A stretch of 64,000 nucleotides of DNA from Streptomyces aurantiacus (GTDB lineage Bacteria; Actinomycetota; Actinomycetes; Streptomycetales; Streptomycetaceae), in NCBI RefSeq assembly GCF_001418335.1, contig NZ_LIPP01000149.1, forward strand, positions 1 to 64,000. The letters are read 5' to 3'. The translations under genes were made by a program, and so were the position numbers. Shown one piece after another: positions 55,186-64,000 of this stretch. Positions within the stretch are counted from its first letter, which is position 1. Each line of letters opens with the position of its first letter. Below the pieces are notes generated by a model. The model saw only the letters and a program-made list of their open reading frames with translations. It was not told the DNA's origin and ran no database searches.

Positions 55186-56199
55186 TCATCGCACGCCTCC
55201 CTGCTCGGCGTCCTCGGCGCGGGTCTGGAGTTTCAGGCCGGCCAGGGCGAGCACCAGGACGATCACGGTCAGGACGGTCGAGATCGCGGCGCCGTAACCG
55301 ACCTGCGTCGTCTCGAAGAACGTGGTGAACGAGAAGTACGACGGCACGTCGGTCGCCCCGCCGGGCCCGCCCTTCGTGAGCACGTACACCGCGCCGAACA
55401 CCTTGAGCGCGGCGATCGTGCACCAGAGCAGCACGACGGAGATCTCGGGCCTGATCTGCGGCAGCGTGATGTGCCAGAACCGCCGCCACCAGCCGGCGCC
55501 GTCCAGCTCGGCGGCCTCGTACAGCTGCGGGTCGACGCGTTGCAGCCCCGCCATGAAGATGACGAGCGGGAAGCCGAGCTGCACCCAGACCATCACGCCC
55601 ATGACGCTGTAGAGCGCCAGGTCGGGATCGCCGAGCCAGTCCTGCTGGAGGCTCCCGAGCCCGATCGCCTTGAGGACCTCGTTCAGCGAGCCGTTGTCCG
55701 GCGCGAGGATCCAGCTCCACACGATGCCCGCGACCGCGATGGGCAGCACCTGCGGCAGATAGAAGCAGGCGCGCAGCACGGCGGCCACCCTGCTGCCGAA
55801 GTGCTTGGCGACGAAGTCGAAGAGGGCCGCGGCCAGGACGAGCCCGAGGAGCGTCGGTACGACGGCCATCGCGACGACCATGAAGAGGCTGTGCCGGAAG
55901 GACGCCCAGAACTCCGAGTCGTCCATCAGCTCCCGGTAGTTGGCGAGCCCTGCCCACTTCGGGCTGCCGACGCCCTGCCAGTCGGTGAAGCTCACGCCCG
56001 TGTTCATCAGGAACGGCCCGATGACGATCACGAGGAAGGCGAGGGCTCCGGGGAGGAGGAACAGGGCGTACGAGTCGCGGGGGCGCCGCGGGCTCTTCGC
56101 CTGGTGACGCGCTTCGACTGAGTCACCGCCCCGGCCGCCCCAGCTACCCCGACCACCCCAGCCGCCACGCGGTTCGCCCTTTTCGACGGTGACCGTCAT
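55186..56199 (-). CDS. carbohydrate ABC transporter permease (MalF-type)
   Basis: Permease of 337 residues. A Gly/Arg-rich N-terminus (GGWGGRGSWGGRGG) precedes about six helices and the EAA loop LYEAAELDGAGWWRRFWHI. ATG 56199 overlaps the binding-protein stop (ATGA). A 46-bp gap precedes the next permease gene. Confidence 0.92.
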   Translation of the reverse strand: MTVTVEKGEPRGGWGGRGSWGGRGGDSVEARHQAKSPRRPRDSYALFLLPGALAFLVIVIGPFLMNTGVSFTDWQGVGSPKWAGLANYRELMDDSEFWASFRHSLFMVVAMAVVPTLLGLVLAAALFDFVAKHFGSRVAAVLRACFYLPQVLPIAVAGIVWSWILAPDNGSLNEVLKAIGLGSLQQDWLGDPDLALYSVMGVMVWVQLGFPLVIFMAGLQRVDPQLYEAAELDGAGWWRRFWHITLPQIRPEISVVLLWCTIAALKVFGAVYVLTKGGPGGATDVPSYFSFTTFFETTQVGYGAAISTVLTVIVLVLALAGLKLQTRAEDAEQGGVR

Positions 56200-57491
56200 C
56201 GGTCCTGTACGCCCTTGTCGTACGCCGCCTTCACCGCGTCCAGGTACGCGTCCGGTTTCGCGCTCCCCGTCATCAGTTTCTGTGTCTCGGAGACGAGGAC
56301 GTCGTAGAAGCCGGGGACCGGCCAGTCGGGGTAGAACGCCAGGCCGTCCCGCTCCGAGAGGGTGTTGAAGTCGGCGATGAGTGCCTTGGACTGCGGGTCC
56401 GTGATGGCGGCGGGATCGGCGGCCACCGGCACACCGCCCTTGTTGCCGAGCAGGTTCTGGATCTTCTTCGACATGGTGATGTCGATGAAGTCGTACGCCA
56501 GTTCCTTGTTCTTGGCGCCCTTGGGGACCACCCACAGGTTGCCGCCCGAGCCGAGCGTCATGTTCGAGTCCGGCCACAGGAACGTGCCCCAGTCGAACTT
56601 GCTCTCCGCGGCGAAGCGGCCGTACCACCAGCTGCCGGAGAACAGGATCGGGCTCTTGCCCTGGATGAAGGAGACCCCGGCGTCCTCGGCCTTCGTACCG
56701 GTGGACTTCTTGCTGATGTAGCCCTTCTTCACCCAGTCCGCGAACGTCTCGGCGCCGTACGTCCAGGCGGAGTCGTGGAAGTTCGGCTCGCCCTTGTAGA
56801 GCTCGTACGAGTCCACCCAGGCTCGGTCGGCCTTCGACAGCGCCAGTTGGTACAGGTACTGGTGGGCCAGGTACTCGGCGCCTCCGTTGGCGAGCGGGGT
56901 GATGCCCTCGTCGACGAACCTGTCCATGACCGCGGTCAGTTCGTCGAACGTCTTCGGCTCGGCCAGGCCGTACTTCTTGAAGAGCTCCTTGTTGTAGAAC
57001 ACCATCGTGTACTCGGCGTAGTTGGGGACCCCGTACCACTTCCCGGAGCCCATCACGCCCTTGGCGTCGTACTGGCTGGTGGTCCGCACGCCGGCGCTGA
57101 GTTTCTTGTCCCAGCCGCGCTTGGTCACCTCCGCGGACAGGTCGGTGAGCAGCCCCTGCTGGGAGAGGTGCCCGGCCGTCGCGTTGCCCTTGTTGTACTC
57201 CATGAGGTCGGGCGCGTCATGGGAGTTGAGGACCATCGGGGCCGTCTTCTGGATCTGCTCGAAGCCCTTCTCCTCGAACTTCACCTCGACGCCCGGGTGG
57301 GTCTTCTTGAACTCCTTGATGGCCTCGTTCCAGGCCAGGCCCATCGCGCTGTTGGGCGCTTCGTAGTGCCACAGCTTCAGTGTCTTCCCGTCGGAGGACC
57401 CACTGTCCGAGTCACCGCAGGAGGCCAGCAGCAGGGTGGTGCTCACCACCGCCGCCGCCGCGGCCATCACACGCCTTCGTGTCGTCGACAT
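56196..57491 (-). CDS. sugar-binding lipoprotein
   Basis: Extracellular solute-binding protein of family 1 (431 aa). Signal/lipobox MSTTRRRVMAAAAAVVSTTL, then LLASC with Cys at residue 25. LKLWHYEAPNSAMGLAWNEA and the family landmarks in the C-terminal half (DFNTLSERDGLAFYPDWP) mark a carbohydrate-binding type. ATG 57491 after CTGGAGGCACTGG; an upstream frame to 57542 crosses the ribosome binding site. First gene of the operon, 83 bp after the palindromic operator. Confidence 0.92.
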   Translation of the reverse strand: MSTTRRRVMAAAAAVVSTTLLLASCGDSDSGSSDGKTLKLWHYEAPNSAMGLAWNEAIKEFKKTHPGVEVKFEEKGFEQIQKTAPMVLNSHDAPDLMEYNKGNATAGHLSQQGLLTDLSAEVTKRGWDKKLSAGVRTTSQYDAKGVMGSGKWYGVPNYAEYTMVFYNKELFKKYGLAEPKTFDELTAVMDRFVDEGITPLANGGAEYLAHQYLYQLALSKADRAWVDSYELYKGEPNFHDSAWTYGAETFADWVKKGYISKKSTGTKAEDAGVSFIQGKSPILFSGSWWYGRFAAESKFDWGTFLWPDSNMTLGSGGNLWVVPKGAKNKELAYDFIDITMSKKIQNLLGNKGGVPVAADPAAITDPQSKALIADFNTLSERDGLAFYPDWPVPGFYDVLVSETQKLMTGSAKPDAYLDAVKAAYDKGVQDR

Positions 57492-57543
57492 CCAGTGCCT
57501 CCAGGGGAGTGGGGAGTCGGAGGGGTAGCGGAACATAGGCAAA

Positions 57544-57592
57544 TCGAAGCGAGTCGAAGCGAATCGATGAATGACGTCGAAGCGCTTCGACG
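57544..57592 (-). promoter_or_regulatory. LacI-type operator before the sugar operon
   Basis: The 18-bp perfect palindrome CGTCGAAGCGCTTCGACG (57575-57592) has a central CG, as in LacI-family sites. Nearby are two direct TCGAAGCGA units (57544-57562). It lies upstream of the binding-protein gene, where repression by the operon's own LacI protein would work. Confidence 0.75.
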
Positions 57593-57645
57593 AGGGAACG
57601 TATGTGGGGGCCCCGGGCGAGTCAATGGGGTGCGCGGGAATTGGG

Positions 57646-59061
57646 TCAGGCGTTCGACGGGCCGGACGGGCCGCGCCCCTCCAGGGACGCGGGGGACGGG
57701 TGCGACGCCGTCGCGAGGGCGATCAGCAAGGCTGTCGTGGCCGCGACGCCCGGGACGCCGTAGCCGGCGGCGGCCGAGGCGTGCTCCACCACCCACCCGC
57801 CGAGCGCGGCACCGCAGGCGATCCCGCCCAGCAGCCCGGTCACCGCCAGCGTCATGCCCTCGTTCAGGCGGCCCTCGGGTGTGCGGTGCTGGAGCAGCGT
57901 CATGGCCGTGACCATCGTCGGGGCCGTGGCCATCCCGGCGACCAGCAGCGCGAGGCCGACCGCCACGAGGCCGCCGCCGAGCGTGGCGGCCAGGAGGGGG
58001 AGGCAGACGAGGGGCACCATGGCGGCGATGCCCAGAACGTATCTCCGTTCGACTCTCCGTTCGACGGCCCTCGTGGTCCGGAGCGCCCCGTGGAGCCCGC
58101 GAAGTCCGTAGAGCCCGTAGAGCCCGTAGACGAGTCCCGCCGCACACGAGCCGGCCGCCTGGAGAGCGAGGACCACCCCGGCCGCCGAACGGTGTCCCTG
58201 TGCGTCCGCGAACGCGATCGTCACCACCTCCATCGAGCCGAACACCGCGCCGGTGGCGAGGAAGGCGATCAGCAGCGGGGGTATGCCGGGGGCCCGCAGC
58301 GGCGACGGCACCCCGGCGTCCGTACGGCCCCGGGCGGGCGGTTCCGTCGAGCGCTGGGCCGTGAAGAGCAGCACACCGGTCAGCAGCAGGACGACCGCGA
58401 CGAGGGTGCCCGCCTCCGGGAAGAGGGCCCCGCACAGGAGGGCGGCCAGCACCGGGCCGCACATGAAACACAGCTCGTCCGCCGCCTGCTCGAAGGAGTT
58501 CGCGGTGTGCAGCCGCGCCGTGTCCCTCTTGAGGAGATGGGCCCAGCGCGCCCGGGACATGCCTCCGGTGTTGGGCGTGGTGGCCGTGCCGGCGTACGCG
58601 GCGAACAGCGTCCAGTCGGGCGCCCCGTAATGGACGCAGAGCAGCAGCGCGACCGAGCCGAGCGCCGCGACCGCGGACGCGGGGACGGCGATCCGGGCCT
58701 GCCCGTGACGATCGACGAGACGCGCCGTCCAGGGTGCGACGACCGCCGTCGCCGCCAGCCCGGTGGCCGTCACCGCACCCGCGAGCGCGTACGAGCCCCG
58801 TGTCCCCGCGATCATGATCACCGCGCTCACGCTGAACATGCCCATGGGAAGGCGGGCGATGAGATTCCCGATCGTGAACGCCCGGGTGCCCGGAATGTCG
58901 AAGAGTTGGCGGTAGGGGGCGGAGGCTGCGCGGAGGGGGTTGCGTGAGGGTTGTTTCCGGCCACACTGCGGGCGTGGAGGACGCGACTGCGAGCGTGGAG
59001 AGCGTGACCGCGGGCGTGGAGAGCGTGACTGCGGGCGTGGTCGAGGGGGTCGTGGCGGCAT
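57646..59061 (-). CDS. MFS transporter
   Basis: Membrane transporter (471 aa) with about twelve helices. IGNLIARLPMGMFSVSAVIM and ARLVDRHGQARIAVPASAVA (motif A-like) identify the family. The first 35 residues are a repeated Arg/Pro/Ser tail (RPRSRSPRSQSRPPRP) derived from a tandem DNA repeat, and the real start may be further in, but no better start codon exists in frame. Divergent from a LysR gene, which may regulate it. Confidence 0.82.
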   Translation of the reverse strand: MPPRPPRPRPQSRSPRPRSRSPRSQSRPPRPQCGRKQPSRNPLRAASAPYRQLFDIPGTRAFTIGNLIARLPMGMFSVSAVIMIAGTRGSYALAGAVTATGLAATAVVAPWTARLVDRHGQARIAVPASAVAALGSVALLLCVHYGAPDWTLFAAYAGTATTPNTGGMSRARWAHLLKRDTARLHTANSFEQAADELCFMCGPVLAALLCGALFPEAGTLVAVVLLLTGVLLFTAQRSTEPPARGRTDAGVPSPLRAPGIPPLLIAFLATGAVFGSMEVVTIAFADAQGHRSAAGVVLALQAAGSCAAGLVYGLYGLYGLRGLHGALRTTRAVERRVERRYVLGIAAMVPLVCLPLLAATLGGGLVAVGLALLVAGMATAPTMVTAMTLLQHRTPEGRLNEGMTLAVTGLLGGIACGAALGGWVVEHASAAAGYGVPGVAATTALLIALATASHPSPASLEGRGPSGPSNA

Positions 59062-59144
59062 GGATCAACGCTCGCCCGGGCCGCCGTCAGGGGTCCAACA
59101 CCTTTTCGGTGCCGATTGACGCACGCACGTTGTAAGTTCGCCCG

Positions 59145-60116
59145 ATGCCCGACCACCTCGATCCCCGGCTGCTGCGTGCCTTCCTCGCCGTCGCCGAGGA
59201 CCTGCACTTCACCCGCGCGGCGGCCCGGCTGTACGTCGCCCAGCAGGCCCTCAGCCGGGACATCCGGCGCCTGGAACGGGAACTGGGCGTCGGCCTCTTC
59301 GTACGCACCACCCGCCAGGTGACGCTCACCGCTGACGGCGAGCGTCTGCTGCCGTACGCGCGGCGGGCCCTGGAGGCGCAGGACGAACTGCTCGCCGCCT
59401 TCGGGCGGGCCGACGCCGGGCGCCCCCTGCTCGTGGACGTGAACAGCCCCGGTCTCGTCTCCGGACGGGTCCTGGACCTGGCCCGCGAACTCGTTCCCGA
59501 CTGTGAACTGATGGCCCGGTTCGAGAGCGGCCTCACCGGAGCGGCGGCCGAGCTGCTGGCCGGCCGGCTCGACGTGTCCTTCGGGCGGTTCGCGGGCCTC
59601 GCCCCGGCGATCAGGGCCCGCCTGGAGCAGCAGCCCGTACGGTACGAGCCGATGGCCGTCGTACTGCCCGAGGATCATCACCTGGCCGCGCTGGACGCCG
59701 TACCGCTGGACGCCCTGGCGGGGGAGCGGGTGTACGCGGGCGCCGGAAATCCCCGGACGAGGGAATGGACCGACCTGGCCCGTCAGCTCTTCGAGGGACG
59801 CGGGATCGAGGTCGCGGCGCCCGCGCCCCTCGCCGTCGGCACCGAGGAGTTCCGGAGGGTCATGGCCAGGACGAGGACCCCCGTTCTGGCCGTGGTCGAT
59901 TTTCCGGCCATGTCCGGATCTACACTTCGTCCCCTCGTGGACCCCGTCCCCCTGTCACCCGTGTCACTGGTGTGGCGGAAGGGACTGGTGCATCGCGGGG
60001 TTGAAGCACTGCGAGCGGCGGCGGCACGGCTCGCGGCGGACGAGGGGTGGCTGGATCGCCCGGTCGAAGGGTGGATTCCGGCCACCGACGCGCTCGTCAT
60101 GGCGGGCCGGATCTGA
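59145..60116 (+). CDS. LysR family regulator
   Basis: Transcription regulator (323 aa). The N-terminal helix-turn-helix (LDPRLLRAFLAVAEDLHFTR, AAARLYVAQQALSRDIRRLE) is followed by the LysR effector domain. ATG 59145, divergent from the MFS gene 83 bp away. From memory a LysR gene sits at this point before matA in S. coelicolor. The effector is unknown. Confidence 0.92.
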   Translation: MPDHLDPRLLRAFLAVAEDLHFTRAAARLYVAQQALSRDIRRLERELGVGLFVRTTRQVTLTADGERLLPYARRALEAQDELLAAFGRADAGRPLLVDVNSPGLVSGRVLDLARELVPDCELMARFESGLTGAAAELLAGRLDVSFGRFAGLAPAIRARLEQQPVRYEPMAVVLPEDHHLAALDAVPLDALAGERVYAGAGNPRTREWTDLARQLFEGRGIEVAAPAPLAVGTEEFRRVMARTRTPVLAVVDFPAMSGSTLRPLVDPVPLSPVSLVWRKGLVHRGVEALRAAAARLAADEGWLDRPVEGWIPATDALVMAGRI

Positions 60117-60270
60117 CACACAACCCTCACCCATGGCTCCGTACGATACATTCGAGGCCCGGGTGCAATGTGGTAAAGGGGGCGCTCGGACCGGATGGGG
60201 GTCCGGTTCGAACGACGACGTGCGAGTATCCGGGTCGCACGCGCCACCCCAGAACGAATCCCATGGGGGG

Positions 60271-61497
60271 ATGTACGTGCGCGCGGAAAGTTGGCCAGAA
60301 GACGCTCAACCGGATCGGAACGATTCCGATCCGCAGGGCGAGGCCGGAGCCGACGGATCGACCCGTGAAGAGGTCGGTCGGCCGGTCCGAAATGAGCCTG
60401 ATCAGCCGTTCGGTAGAGGTTCCGGCGGTGCTGACAGTGCTGGCGGTGCCAGTGATGCCGGTGTGTCCGACGGATGGTTCCGCCGTGAGGCTGCCGCGGC
60501 GGTGCCGGGGCGGAGAGACGACGGACAGGCCGACCACGGACCGGGCTTCGACCGACCGGGCAACGACGGACCGGGCCTCGACGGACCGGGCGCCGGAGAT
60601 CTCGCCGACGCCGCACGGGACGACGGCCACACCCGCGCACAGGACGCCGGTTTCTCCTCCGACCCCGGAAGCACCGTCGGCTTCGCGTTCGGCGCCGACG
60701 CCGGACACGGCTCCGGACACGGCACCGGGTCCGGCACCGGACCGGACTCCTGGCAGGAGTCCGAGCACCCCGAGCACAGCCACGACCCGCACGAGGTCAC
60801 GGTGCAGCTCGACGGTGTGGGACGCCACATGGAGGACTGGCTCGTCCAGCAGGCAAAGGGTGCCCCCGGGGCCCAGGAGCCCTCGGACGGCCCGGTCTTC
60901 GTCGACGAGACGGGCCGTCGCAGTCGCAGATACCGCAGGATAGGCATGGCGGTCGGCATGGCCTGCGCGGTCTACGCGGTGGTCATCCTCGTCACGCTCA
61001 TATCGGGCAACTCGAACGCACCCTGGCTGCCCATAAAAGACCAGCAGAACGACGCTCCGGCCGGCAAGGTCGAGCCCTCGCCGCTGCCGACCGACGCCGC
61101 CGGTCCCTCCGGCTCGGTGAGCACCCCGCCCGAGGCGAGCATCTCCGGCACCGCCGACGCCACGACGCCGACCCCCGGAGCCAGCGTCTCGGCCGACCCG
61201 TCGGTCAGCGAGACGGCACCCGGCAACTCGGCCGACCCCAAGCCCTCGACCACCACCACGAAGCCGGGGTCGGGCAACAACTCGTCCGACCCGGGTTCCG
61301 ATCCCCCCGACGTCCCCACGTCACCGGACCCCGATCCGGAAACCTCCGACCCCGACGTCACGAACAGCCCCACGGCACCCGCCGGAGCCGGAGCCGGAGC
61401 GGGCACGGACACCGTCGCCGCCGACCGGATCGCCGCCGAGCCGACGCTCATCGAGCCGGGCCCGCCCACCTCGTCCTCCCCGGAGAACATCCTCTGA
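60271..61497 (+). CDS. matA: MatA-like single-pass membrane protein
   Basis: Membrane protein (408 aa). A long hydrophilic, Gly/Asp-rich cytoplasmic part (1-210) precedes one transmembrane helix (about 215-245, RRIGMAVGMACAVYAVVILV) and a Ser/Thr/Pro-rich extracytoplasmic part (DAAGPSGSVSTPPEASISGT). ATG 60271 after GGGGGG. It overlaps the deacetylase-glycosyltransferase gene by one base. The symbol rests on my recollection that Streptomyces matA precedes matB next to smpB/LysR; the protein itself has no conserved catalytic motif that I can name. Confidence 0.6.
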   Translation: MYVRAESWPEDAQPDRNDSDPQGEAGADGSTREEVGRPVRNEPDQPFGRGSGGADSAGGASDAGVSDGWFRREAAAAVPGRRDDGQADHGPGFDRPGNDGPGLDGPGAGDLADAARDDGHTRAQDAGFSSDPGSTVGFAFGADAGHGSGHGTGSGTGPDSWQESEHPEHSHDPHEVTVQLDGVGRHMEDWLVQQAKGAPGAQEPSDGPVFVDETGRRSRRYRRIGMAVGMACAVYAVVILVTLISGNSNAPWLPIKDQQNDAPAGKVEPSPLPTDAAGPSGSVSTPPEASISGTADATTPTPGASVSADPSVSETAPGNSADPKPSTTTTKPGSGNNSSDPGSDPPDVPTSPDPDPETSDPDVTNSPTAPAGAGAGAGTDTVAADRIAAEPTLIEPGPPTSSSPENIL

Positions 61498-63698
61498 TGG
61501 CACCCCGCACGCACAAACGCGGCGCAGTCCGGGGCGCCGCCCGGCGCCGCCGCCTGCCCATGCGCTACCTGCTGCCCTCGCTGATCCTCGTCGCCCTGGT
61601 GGCGATGCTGATGCTGCGCGGGTACGTACACAGCGAGATACTCGCCGACCACCGCATCCAGCCCGAGGCCGCCACCGACCGCGTACCCGAGAAGATCCTC
61701 GACGGCGGTCCGGTCATCGACACCCGCGGCGGACGCACCAGCAGCCTCAGCGTGCCGAAGCACCGCCTCGTCCTCACCTTCGACGACGGCCCGGACCCCG
61801 AGTGGACGCCCAAGGTCCTCGACATCCTCAAGAAGCACGACGCGCACGCGGTGTTCTTCGTCACCGGCACCATGGCCTCGCGCTACCCGGACCTCGTCCA
61901 GCGCATGGTCGACGAGGGCCACGAGATAGGACTGCACACCTTCAACCACCCCGACCTCTCCTTCCAGTCCAAGAGCCGCATCGACTGGGAGCTGTCCCAG
62001 AACCAGCTGGCGCTCGCGGGCGCGGCCGGCATCCGTACGTCGCTGTTCCGGCCGCCGTACTCCTCGTTCGCCGACGCCATGGACAACAAGTCGTGGCCGG
62101 TGACCGAGTACATAGGCAGCCGCGGCTACCTCACCGTCGTCAACAACATCGACAGCGAGGACTGGAAGAAGCCCGGCGTCGACGAGATCGTCCGCCGCGC
62201 CACCCCCAAGGGCGGCAAGGGCGCCATCGTCCTCATGCACGACTCCGGCGGCGACCGCCACCAGACCGTCGAGGCGCTCGACCGGCTCCTGCCCACCCTG
62301 CAGAAGAGCGGCTACGAGTTCGACAACCTCACCGGGGCGCTCGGCGCCCCCAGCGCGCACACCCAGGTCACCGGACCCGACCTGTGGAAGGGCAAGGCCT
62401 GGACCTGGGCGGTACAGGCCTCCGACAAGATCACCGGCATCCTCGTCGTCAGCCTCGCCGTCATCGGTGTCCTGGTCATCACCCGCTTCGGCCTGATGCT
62501 CCTCCTCTCCGTGGCCCACGCCCGGCGCGTGCGCCGCAAGGGCTTCCGCTGGGGACGGCCGATCACCGAACCGGTCTCGGTGCTGGTCCCCGCGTACAAC
62601 GAGGCCAAGTGCATCGAGAACACCGTGCGTTCGCTGATGGCCGGCGACCATCCCATCGAGGTCGTCGTCATCGACGACGGTTCGAGTGACGGCACCGCCC
62701 GCATCGTCGAGAACCTGCGGCTGCCGAACGTACGCGTCGTACGCCAGCTCAACGCGGGCAAGCCCGCCGCCCTCAACCGGGGCATAGCCAACGCCCGGCA
62801 CGACCTCATCGTGATGATGGACGGCGACACCGTCTTCGAGCAGGCCACCGTACGCGAACTGGTGCAGCCCTTCGGCGACCCGAGCGTGGGCGCCGTCGCG
62901 GGCAACGCGAAGGTCGGCAACCGCGACTCGCTCATCGGCGCCTGGCAGCACATCGAGTACGTGATGGGCTTCAACCTCGACCGTCGCATGTACGACATGC
63001 TGCGCTGCATGCCGACGATCCCGGGGGCCGTCGGCGCCTTCCGCCGCTCCGCCCTCGAACGCGTCGGCGGCATGAGCGAGGACACCCTCGCCGAGGACAC
63101 CGACATCACGATGGCGATGCACCGCGACGGCTGGAAGGTCGTCTACGCGGAGAACGCCCGCGCCTGGACCGAGGCCCCGGAGTCCGTCCAGCAGCTGTGG
63201 TCCCAGCGCTACCGCTGGTCGTACGGCACCATGCAGGCGATCTGGAAGCACCGCCGGGCGGTCGTCGAACGGGGCCCGTCGGGCCGCTTCGGCCGCGTGG
63301 GTCTGCCCCTGGTCTCCCTCTTCATGGTCCTGGCCCCGCTGCTCGCCCCGCTGATCGACGTGTTCCTGCTGTACGGGCTCGTGTTCGGCCCCACGGAGAA
63401 GACGATCGGCGCCTGGCTGGGCGTACTCGCCGTCCAGGCGGTGTGCGCCGCGTACGCCTTCCGGCTGGACAAGGAACGCATGACCCCGCTCATCTCGCTG
63501 CCCCTGCAACAGATCCTCTACCGCCAGCTCATGTACGTCGTCCTGCTCCAGTCCTGGATCACCGCCCTGACCGGCGGCCGCCTGCGCTGGCAGAAACTGC
63601 GGCGCACCGGCGTCGTGGGTTCGGCACCGGGCGCGACGGCCGGCGCGGTACCGCGCCCACGCGCGGAGAGCGGCAGCGATCGGAGGCCGGTCGGATGA
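61497..63698 (+). CDS. matB: bifunctional polysaccharide deacetylase / GT2 glycosyltransferase (MatB-like)
   Basis: Membrane polysaccharide synthase (733 aa) with an extracellular NodB deacetylase at about 80-270 (LTFDDGPDPEWTPKVLDIL, GLHTFNHPDL) between an N-terminal anchor and a second helix (about 310-340). A cytoplasmic GT2 domain follows at about 358-590 (VSVLVPAYNEAKCIENTVRS, VVIDDGSSDGTA, MDGDTVF, LAEDTDITMAMHRDGW, QRYRW) with further helices. The GT2 half is like PgaC (poly-N-acetylglucosamine). In S. coelicolor and S. lividans MatB of this architecture makes a surface PNAG-type polymer causing hyphal aggregation. ATGA overlap with the next gene. Confidence 0.88.
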   Translation: MAPRTHKRGAVRGAARRRRLPMRYLLPSLILVALVAMLMLRGYVHSEILADHRIQPEAATDRVPEKILDGGPVIDTRGGRTSSLSVPKHRLVLTFDDGPDPEWTPKVLDILKKHDAHAVFFVTGTMASRYPDLVQRMVDEGHEIGLHTFNHPDLSFQSKSRIDWELSQNQLALAGAAGIRTSLFRPPYSSFADAMDNKSWPVTEYIGSRGYLTVVNNIDSEDWKKPGVDEIVRRATPKGGKGAIVLMHDSGGDRHQTVEALDRLLPTLQKSGYEFDNLTGALGAPSAHTQVTGPDLWKGKAWTWAVQASDKITGILVVSLAVIGVLVITRFGLMLLLSVAHARRVRRKGFRWGRPITEPVSVLVPAYNEAKCIENTVRSLMAGDHPIEVVVIDDGSSDGTARIVENLRLPNVRVVRQLNAGKPAALNRGIANARHDLIVMMDGDTVFEQATVRELVQPFGDPSVGAVAGNAKVGNRDSLIGAWQHIEYVMGFNLDRRMYDMLRCMPTIPGAVGAFRRSALERVGGMSEDTLAEDTDITMAMHRDGWKVVYAENARAWTEAPESVQQLWSQRYRWSYGTMQAIWKHRRAVVERGPSGRFGRVGLPLVSLFMVLAPLLAPLIDVFLLYGLVFGPTEKTIGAWLGVLAVQAVCAAYAFRLDKERMTPLISLPLQQILYRQLMYVVLLQSWITALTGGRLRWQKLRRTGVVGSAPGATAGAVPRPRAESGSDRRPVG

Positions 63699-64000
63699 CA
63701 CACGGACGCCACAGCATGGACCCGGGCACACCGCCACCGGAGCCGACGCCATCGGATCCCACGCCGTCGTTCGGGAGGCCACGGCAACGGCCCGACGAGC
63801 CGCAGGGCTACACGGAGGCACGGGGTTACCCGGAGGGCTCCCAGTACGACGCGACGTGGGTGATGTCCCCGTTCGGGACGGAAGCCCGGCCGGAAGCGGC
63901 CCGGATGGAGGCCACGGCGGCGTGGCCGGAGGCGGACGGAACATCCGCCGGGCCGCCGGCATCCGGCGCGCCCTTGGTGTCGACGGTTCCTGCTCCAGCC
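63695..64000 (+). CDS. partial gene after matB
   Basis: Starts at ATG 63695, overlapping the matB stop by ATGA, and is open to the window edge (102 codons seen). The visible part is Pro/Glu/Gly-rich (PPPEPTPSDPTPSFGRPRQR), without a fold. In other Streptomyces an acyltransferase-like gene follows matB, with such an extension at its N-terminus, but that is recollection; the fold lies outside the window. Confidence 0.7.
   Translation, partial: MTHGRHSMDPGTPPPEPTPSDPTPSFGRPRQRPDEPQGYTEARGYPEGSQYDATWVMSPFGTEARPEAARMEATAAWPEADGTSAGPPASGAPLVSTVPAPA

Noticed and set aside
60972-63962. Open frame of nearly 1000 codons antisense to matB
   Set aside because: Its third positions are the first positions of the strongly coding matB frame. 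High GC makes stop codons rare in antisense frames, and there is no ribosome binding site or family motif.

Overview
The window is a stretch of Streptomyces chromosome. The evidence is very high GC with strong third-codon-position bias, GTG/TTG/ATC starts, the gene order infC-rpmI-rplT / pheST / argCJBDR / argH and prfB / ftsEX / smpB / ssrA, an LAETG sortase substrate, an NsdA-type regulator and a MatAB-like surface-polysaccharide locus. No tRNA or rRNA gene, CRISPR array, prophage or intact insertion sequence is visible. The only mobile-element trace is a TnpB relic at 23.3-23.7 kb.

Layout. 0-4.3 kb: a membrane protein and a mycosin-like subtilase (probably the edge of a type VII secretion locus), a serine hydrolase, an SseB-like protein and a DUF1844 protein. 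4.4-12.4 kb: translation block, with infC (ATC start, structured leader), rpmI, rplT, an rRNA methyltransferase, a PAS histidine kinase, pheS and pheT. 12.6-24.8 kb: signalling and metabolism, with a SpoIIE-type phosphatase, an NsdA-like regulator, a NUDIX hydrolase, a 3-hydroxybutyryl-CoA dehydrogenase, a GHL10-type hydrolase, an EamA exporter divergent from a MocR regulator, a GNAT, a small secreted protein, the TnpB relic, a degenerate histidine phosphatase and a DUF6314 protein. 25.2-30.1 kb: the arginine operon argC-J-B-D-R behind an ARG-box promoter; argH stands alone at 36.1 kb with its own ARG box. 30.3-33.4 kb: a flavin-based extracytoplasmic electron-transfer operon (ferric-reductase-like membrane protein, a protein with two FMN-binding domains, and the ApbE flavinyltransferase). 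33.5-36 kb: L,D-transpeptidase, PNPOx-fold protein and a secreted protein built from two nearly identical repeats.

37.7-42 kb: aldo/keto reductase, a TetR/MFS efflux pair with a nested operator, and a lysophospholipid acyltransferase. 42.2-50.8 kb: prfB, a cell-wall-anchored LAETG protein, a zinc-ribbon membrane peptide, ftsE-ftsX, an S41 protease, smpB, tmRNA and a PBP4-type carboxypeptidase, i.e. ribosome rescue next to cell-wall and division functions. 50.9-57.5 kb: a sugar operon (binding protein, two permeases, GH31 alpha-xylosidase-like enzyme, LacI repressor) with an 18-bp palindromic operator in front. 57.6-64 kb: MFS transporter, LysR regulator and a matA/matB-like deacetylase-glycosyltransferase locus running off the right edge.

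Beyond genes, the window is rich in structured intergenic DNA. A dispersed Streptomyces repeat (core GTGGCTGGTCGCGCAGTTCC) sits at nine gene ends. One of these loci, a 23-bp-arm hairpin, lies between argR and apbE, and another carries a 39-bp tandem array. There is also a perfect 44-bp palindrome, a 19-bp-stem hairpin, and a series of hairpins inside the infC-rpmI-rplT transcript. No complete, clearly undescribed multi-gene system is evident. The most promising leads are the duplicated secreted protein at 35 kb, the infC-operon RNA structures, the flavin operon and the phased TetR operator.
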